The position numbers were made by a program, and so were the translations under genes. A DNA stretch of 64,000 bases from G965240365 sp965240365 (GTDB taxonomy: Bacteria; Pseudomonadota; Gammaproteobacteria; Eutrophobiales; Eutrophobiaceae), in assembly GCA_965240365.1 (NCBI GenBank), contig OZ251218.1:62001-126000 (forward strand), given 5' to 3'. Positions within the stretch are counted from its first letter, which is position 1. Each line of letters begins with the position of its first letter. Under the pieces are notes generated by a model. That model was not told the DNA's origin. It did no database searches and saw nothing but the letters and a program-made list of their open reading frames with translations. Below are positions 61,153 to 64,000 of this stretch, piece by piece.

Positions 61153-63471
61153 TCAGGGCCGGTAGTGCCAGAAACGCCGGCGCTGTTCCCGATAATTATC
61201 CAGCCTGACGCCCTCTTGCGATACCCGTATTCTTATCGCGCCCGTCAGGTAGGTGACACGGGTTTCAATCCCCTGGTCCCGGTAGTATTGCATGATATCC
61301 GGTTGCGGCAGGCCGAATCGGTTTCTGTATCCGGCCGAGATAAGCGCGTGGGTCGGGGCCACTTTTTGAATAAACCCGGGCGTTGAAGATGTCGCGCTGC
61401 CATGATGGGGCACAATGAGCACATCCGCTTGCAGGTTGTGCCGCGTCTTTTGGCTGATAAAGCGCTCCGCCTCCTGTTCAATATCGCCGGTCAGCAGGAC
61501 GGCGCCGTGGCGGCTTGAAATCCGCAGCACGCAGGAGCCGTTATTGCCGCTGAAGCCACCCGCGGGCGGGGGATGCAGCAGCGTAAACGCGACCCCGTCC
61601 CAGGCCCAGCTTTGCCCGCCGTGGCAGGCTTCGGCCCGGTCAACAGGCAGTTTTTCCGGGACGCTGCTGATGACGCGGTCAACCGGTATATTGGCCAGCA
61701 CGGCCCCGGCCCCGCCGATATGGTCATTATCGCCATGACTCACGACCAGCGCCGACAGGCGCTCGACACCGCGATATTTCAAGTACGGCATGATCACCGC
61801 GTCGCCCATGTTGAAGCGCTCTGAAAAGCGGGCGCCGGTGTCGTATAACAAGGCATGGCCCTGCGTTTGCGCCACCACGGCCAGGCCCTGGCCGACATCC
61901 AGCAGCGCCAGTTCAAAGGCGCCCTTGTCGGGCCGGTCGATCAGCGGGAAGAACAGCGGCAGCATCCACAGGACGCCAAGATAACGCCCCGGCAGGCCGC
62001 GCGGCATAAACAGGATAAACATACCCGTCATGGCCAGCGCCAGGGTCGGCAGATTCGGCCCGGCCACGGGCAGCACGGCCACGGCCCGGTCGCTTAAAAA
62101 AAGCAGGTAGTCCCAGAATACCGCGCCGGCCCGGTCTGCCAGGGCATAGAGATAAACAGCGGCCGGCGGCAAGGCAAACAGGAACAGCAGGGCGATCAAC
62201 AATAAGGGGATGATCACAAAGCCGGCCAGCGGCACGGCGACCAGGTTGGCGGCGGCGCTGTAGAGCGGGATCTGCTTGAACCAAAAGGCAAGCAGCGGCA
62301 ACAGGGCGATACTCAAGGCGATTTGCAGTTGCAGCCATTTAATGAGGGCCGGGTCTTTGCCAAAGCGATAGCGCGTCAGGTATAAAATGCAAACGACCGC
62401 CATAAACGACAGGCAGAAATCGGCGGCAATCACGGCCAGCGGGTCCAGCAACAGGATAAACAGCACGGCGCCGGCGATCACATTCTGAACCGCTATTTTT
62501 TTGCCGTAGAGCAGCGCGAGCAAAACGGCGGCCAGCATGATCAGCGCGCGCTGGGTCGGCAGGGTAAAACCGGCCAGGGCCGCATAAAATACGGCGGCGG
62601 CAAAGGCCAGGCCGGCCGCCAGCGCCGGCGCGGCAAGCCGTTGCGTCACAAAATTCAGACGACGCAGGATAAATTGCGCAAGGAAATAGACCACGATGGC
62701 GATCATTGACAGGTGCAGGCCGGAGATGGCGATCAAATGACCCGTGCCCGTCTGTTGCAACAAGCCGCGCTCGGTCGCGCCGAGCCGGCTCCGGTCGCCG
62801 ATCGACAGCGCCCGGGCCAGCCCCGAGGGGGAAGCGGCGGGCAACTCATCCAGTCTTTTTGAAACGGCGTGCCGCAGACGCTCGCTCAGATACCCGCGCG
62901 GGGCGCTGCCATGATCCACCGCATTATCCGGCGCGGCCTGCCTGACATAGCCGGTTAGCTGAATATTTTTCCTCAACAGCCAGGTTTCATAGTCAAAGCC
63001 GCCCGGATTCATAAAATTATAGGGCCGTCTCAGGCGAACCTTGAATTGCCGGTATTCACCCGGCCCGGGCGTTATTTGTGGCCGGTACCAGTTCAGACGC
63101 AGGTTCAGCGGCCCGTTAAATGACAGGGCCTGCCGCCCGCCCTGCTCCAGCCAGAGTTTGTCGGCCCTGAATCTGAATCGCACGCGGTCCTCATAGACCT
63201 CCGGCATGGCGGCCACCGCGCCGGAGATATGCACTGTGTCGCTGTTTATCAGCGCATCGAGTTTCGGATCAATAGCGGGGGCAAGCCTCAACATGGCCCA
63301 GCCGAGGCCCAGCACAAAAAAACAGGCCCAGCGGGCAGGGTAAAAATAACGCGATAGCAACAAGAGGGGGAAAAACGACAACAGCCAGGCCGCAGACGGC
63401 AAGGAAGAAAACTGTAATAGACAGGCTATCCCCAGGGCAAACGCAAAGGTCGCGGCCAGCATGAAATTCAC
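61153..63471 (-). CDS. comEC: DNA internalisation protein ComEC/Rec2
   Basis: 772 residues. Channel protein that brings single-stranded DNA across the inner membrane during natural transformation. N-terminal helices and a DUF4131-like domain (KVRLRRPYNFMNPGGFDYETWLL), the central Competence domain (GTGHLIAISGLHLSMIAIVVYFLAQ), and a C-terminal metallo-beta-lactamase-like domain (VVSHGDNDHIGG, LLTGDIEQEAE, VPHHGSATSS) in full-length form. Start is GTG 63471 or ATG 63462; neither has a strong ribosome-binding site. Divergent from the DUF2062 gene. Confidence 0.93.
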   Translation of the reverse strand: MNFMLAATFAFALGIACLLQFSSLPSAAWLLSFFPLLLLSRYFYPARWACFFVLGLGWAMLRLAPAIDPKLDALINSDTVHISGAVAAMPEVYEDRVRFRFRADKLWLEQGGRQALSFNGPLNLRLNWYRPQITPGPGEYRQFKVRLRRPYNFMNPGGFDYETWLLRKNIQLTGYVRQAAPDNAVDHGSAPRGYLSERLRHAVSKRLDELPAASPSGLARALSIGDRSRLGATERGLLQQTGTGHLIAISGLHLSMIAIVVYFLAQFILRRLNFVTQRLAAPALAAGLAFAAAVFYAALAGFTLPTQRALIMLAAVLLALLYGKKIAVQNVIAGAVLFILLLDPLAVIAADFCLSFMAVVCILYLTRYRFGKDPALIKWLQLQIALSIALLPLLAFWFKQIPLYSAAANLVAVPLAGFVIIPLLLIALLFLFALPPAAVYLYALADRAGAVFWDYLLFLSDRAVAVLPVAGPNLPTLALAMTGMFILFMPRGLPGRYLGVLWMLPLFFPLIDRPDKGAFELALLDVGQGLAVVAQTQGHALLYDTGARFSERFNMGDAVIMPYLKYRGVERLSALVVSHGDNDHIGGAGAVLANIPVDRVISSVPEKLPVDRAEACHGGQSWAWDGVAFTLLHPPPAGGFSGNNGSCVLRISSRHGAVLLTGDIEQEAERFISQKTRHNLQADVLIVPHHGSATSSTPGFIQKVAPTHALISAGYRNRFGLPQPDIMQYYRDQGIETRVTYLTGAIRIRVSQEGVRLDNYREQRRRFWHYRP

Positions 63472-63529
63472 TCCCAGGTGATCATTATTGGGCTATAATG
63501 CCGCGCTTTTTGAGCAAGCCCGCGACTAA

Positions 63530-64000
63530 ATGAGTCTAAAAAAAATTTTTAAGCGCTACCTGCCACATCGAGAACATATCCAAAAACAGGGGGCCATGCA
63601 CCTGCTCTCCGATTATCTGCATGACCCGAATATCTGGCATCTGCATCGGCGCTCTTCCGCGGGCGGGGCCGCCATCGGCATGTTCTGCGCGTTTATCCCC
63701 CTGCCCGTGCAAACGCTGGGCTCGGCGACGCTGGCCATCCTGTTCCGGGTAAATCTCCCTGTTGCCATCCTCTTTTCCCTGTTCAGCAATCCCGTCACCA
63801 TACCCCCTATCTTCTATTTTGCCTATAAATTCGGCGCCGCACTACTGGGGCTTAAACAACAGCAGATTGACTTCAGCCTGTCGGCCGAATGGATCAGCAC
63901 CACCCTGGTGCAGATCTGGCAACCGTTATTACTGGGCTGCTTCATACTGGGCACGGGCGCGGCGCTGATCACCTATCTCCTGATCCGACTCATCTGGCGG
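63530..64000 (+). CDS. DUF2062 membrane protein (3' end outside window)
   Basis: At least 157 residues, open to the right edge. Begins MSLKKIFKRYLPHRE, then RRSSAGGAAIGMFCAFIPLPVQTLGSATLAILFRVNLPVAILFSLFSNPVTIPPIFYFAYKFG, the DUF2062 signature, with further hydrophobic segments. Function unknown. The family is commonly found divergent from comEC in gammaproteobacteria, as here. Confidence 0.85.
   Translation, partial: MSLKKIFKRYLPHREHIQKQGAMHLLSDYLHDPNIWHLHRRSSAGGAAIGMFCAFIPLPVQTLGSATLAILFRVNLPVAILFSLFSNPVTIPPIFYFAYKFGAALLGLKQQQIDFSLSAEWISTTLVQIWQPLLLGCFILGTGAALITYLLIRLIWR

Overview
The window most likely comes from a Gammaproteobacterium, judged from gene content alone. Markers are cmoA-cmoB, the yibN-secB-gpsA order, a split pntA/pntB transhydrogenase of the enteric type, the long-form MsrA, and comEC divergent from a DUF2062 gene. 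Base composition is GC-rich. A sulfite dehydrogenase pair and two small c-type cytochromes indicate respiratory metabolism that can use reduced sulfur. A betaine-type ABC operon, a secreted GH19 chitinase, three large autotransporters and many decayed genes would fit a marine or host-associated bacterium; that lifestyle is inference.

Layout. 0-3.2 kb: sulfite dehydrogenase and its cytochrome, then a small membrane-anchored protein and an outer-membrane barrel-like protein. 3.4-15.1 kb: a roughly 3,090-codon autotransporter (AT1) with two frameshifts in its barrel, flanked by two paralogous coiled-coil DUF1640 genes. 15.6-17.3 kb: chitinase. 18.4-21.0 kb: trhO-cmoA-cmoB, all the enzymes needed to make cmo5U34 in tRNA; a tRNA-Ser(UGA), a likely substrate, lies 8 kb away. 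22.3-25.3 kb: pntAB. 25.5-26.7 kb: an IS630-family element whose transposase gene is broken by three copies of a 19-bp palindrome. 26.7-32 kb: small membrane protein, DUF429, Bax-inhibitor-1 protein, tRNA, cytochrome c, an AAA/DUF4143 ATPase and a decayed YafQ-like toxin. 32.4-41.6 kb: a LysR regulator, then aldehyde dehydrogenase, an unusual M19 dipeptidase-like protein, an unrecognised 566-residue protein, a DUF3726-like protein and a proXWV-type transporter. 41.9-45.5 kb: deletion-scarred remnants of a lyase, a PrpD-family gene and livH, followed by livM-livG-livF, with livF ended by an inserted MITE-like element. 45.8-48.9 kb: SDR, msrA, mtaB. 49.5-60.9 kb: autotransporters AT2 and AT3 around gpsA-secB-yibN. 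61.2-64 kb: comEC and DUF2062.

Two themes stand out. First, small non-coding repeats are nested in each other. A composite hairpin repeat fills most gaps, two MITE-like families (about 265 bp and 149 bp) are present, and a 19-bp palindrome (CCTGCCTGCNGCAGGCAGG) behaves as a mobile unit. One 149-bp MITE copy has it and the other is the exact empty site. Second, AT2 and AT3 each carry a simple-sequence repeat between a well-placed upstream start codon and the signal-peptide core: a run of 14 G in AT2 and nine 7-bp units in AT3. In both the present repeat number leaves the upstream start out of frame, which is the signature of slipped-strand phase variation.

All calls come from reading the sequence and its translations. 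No database search was run.
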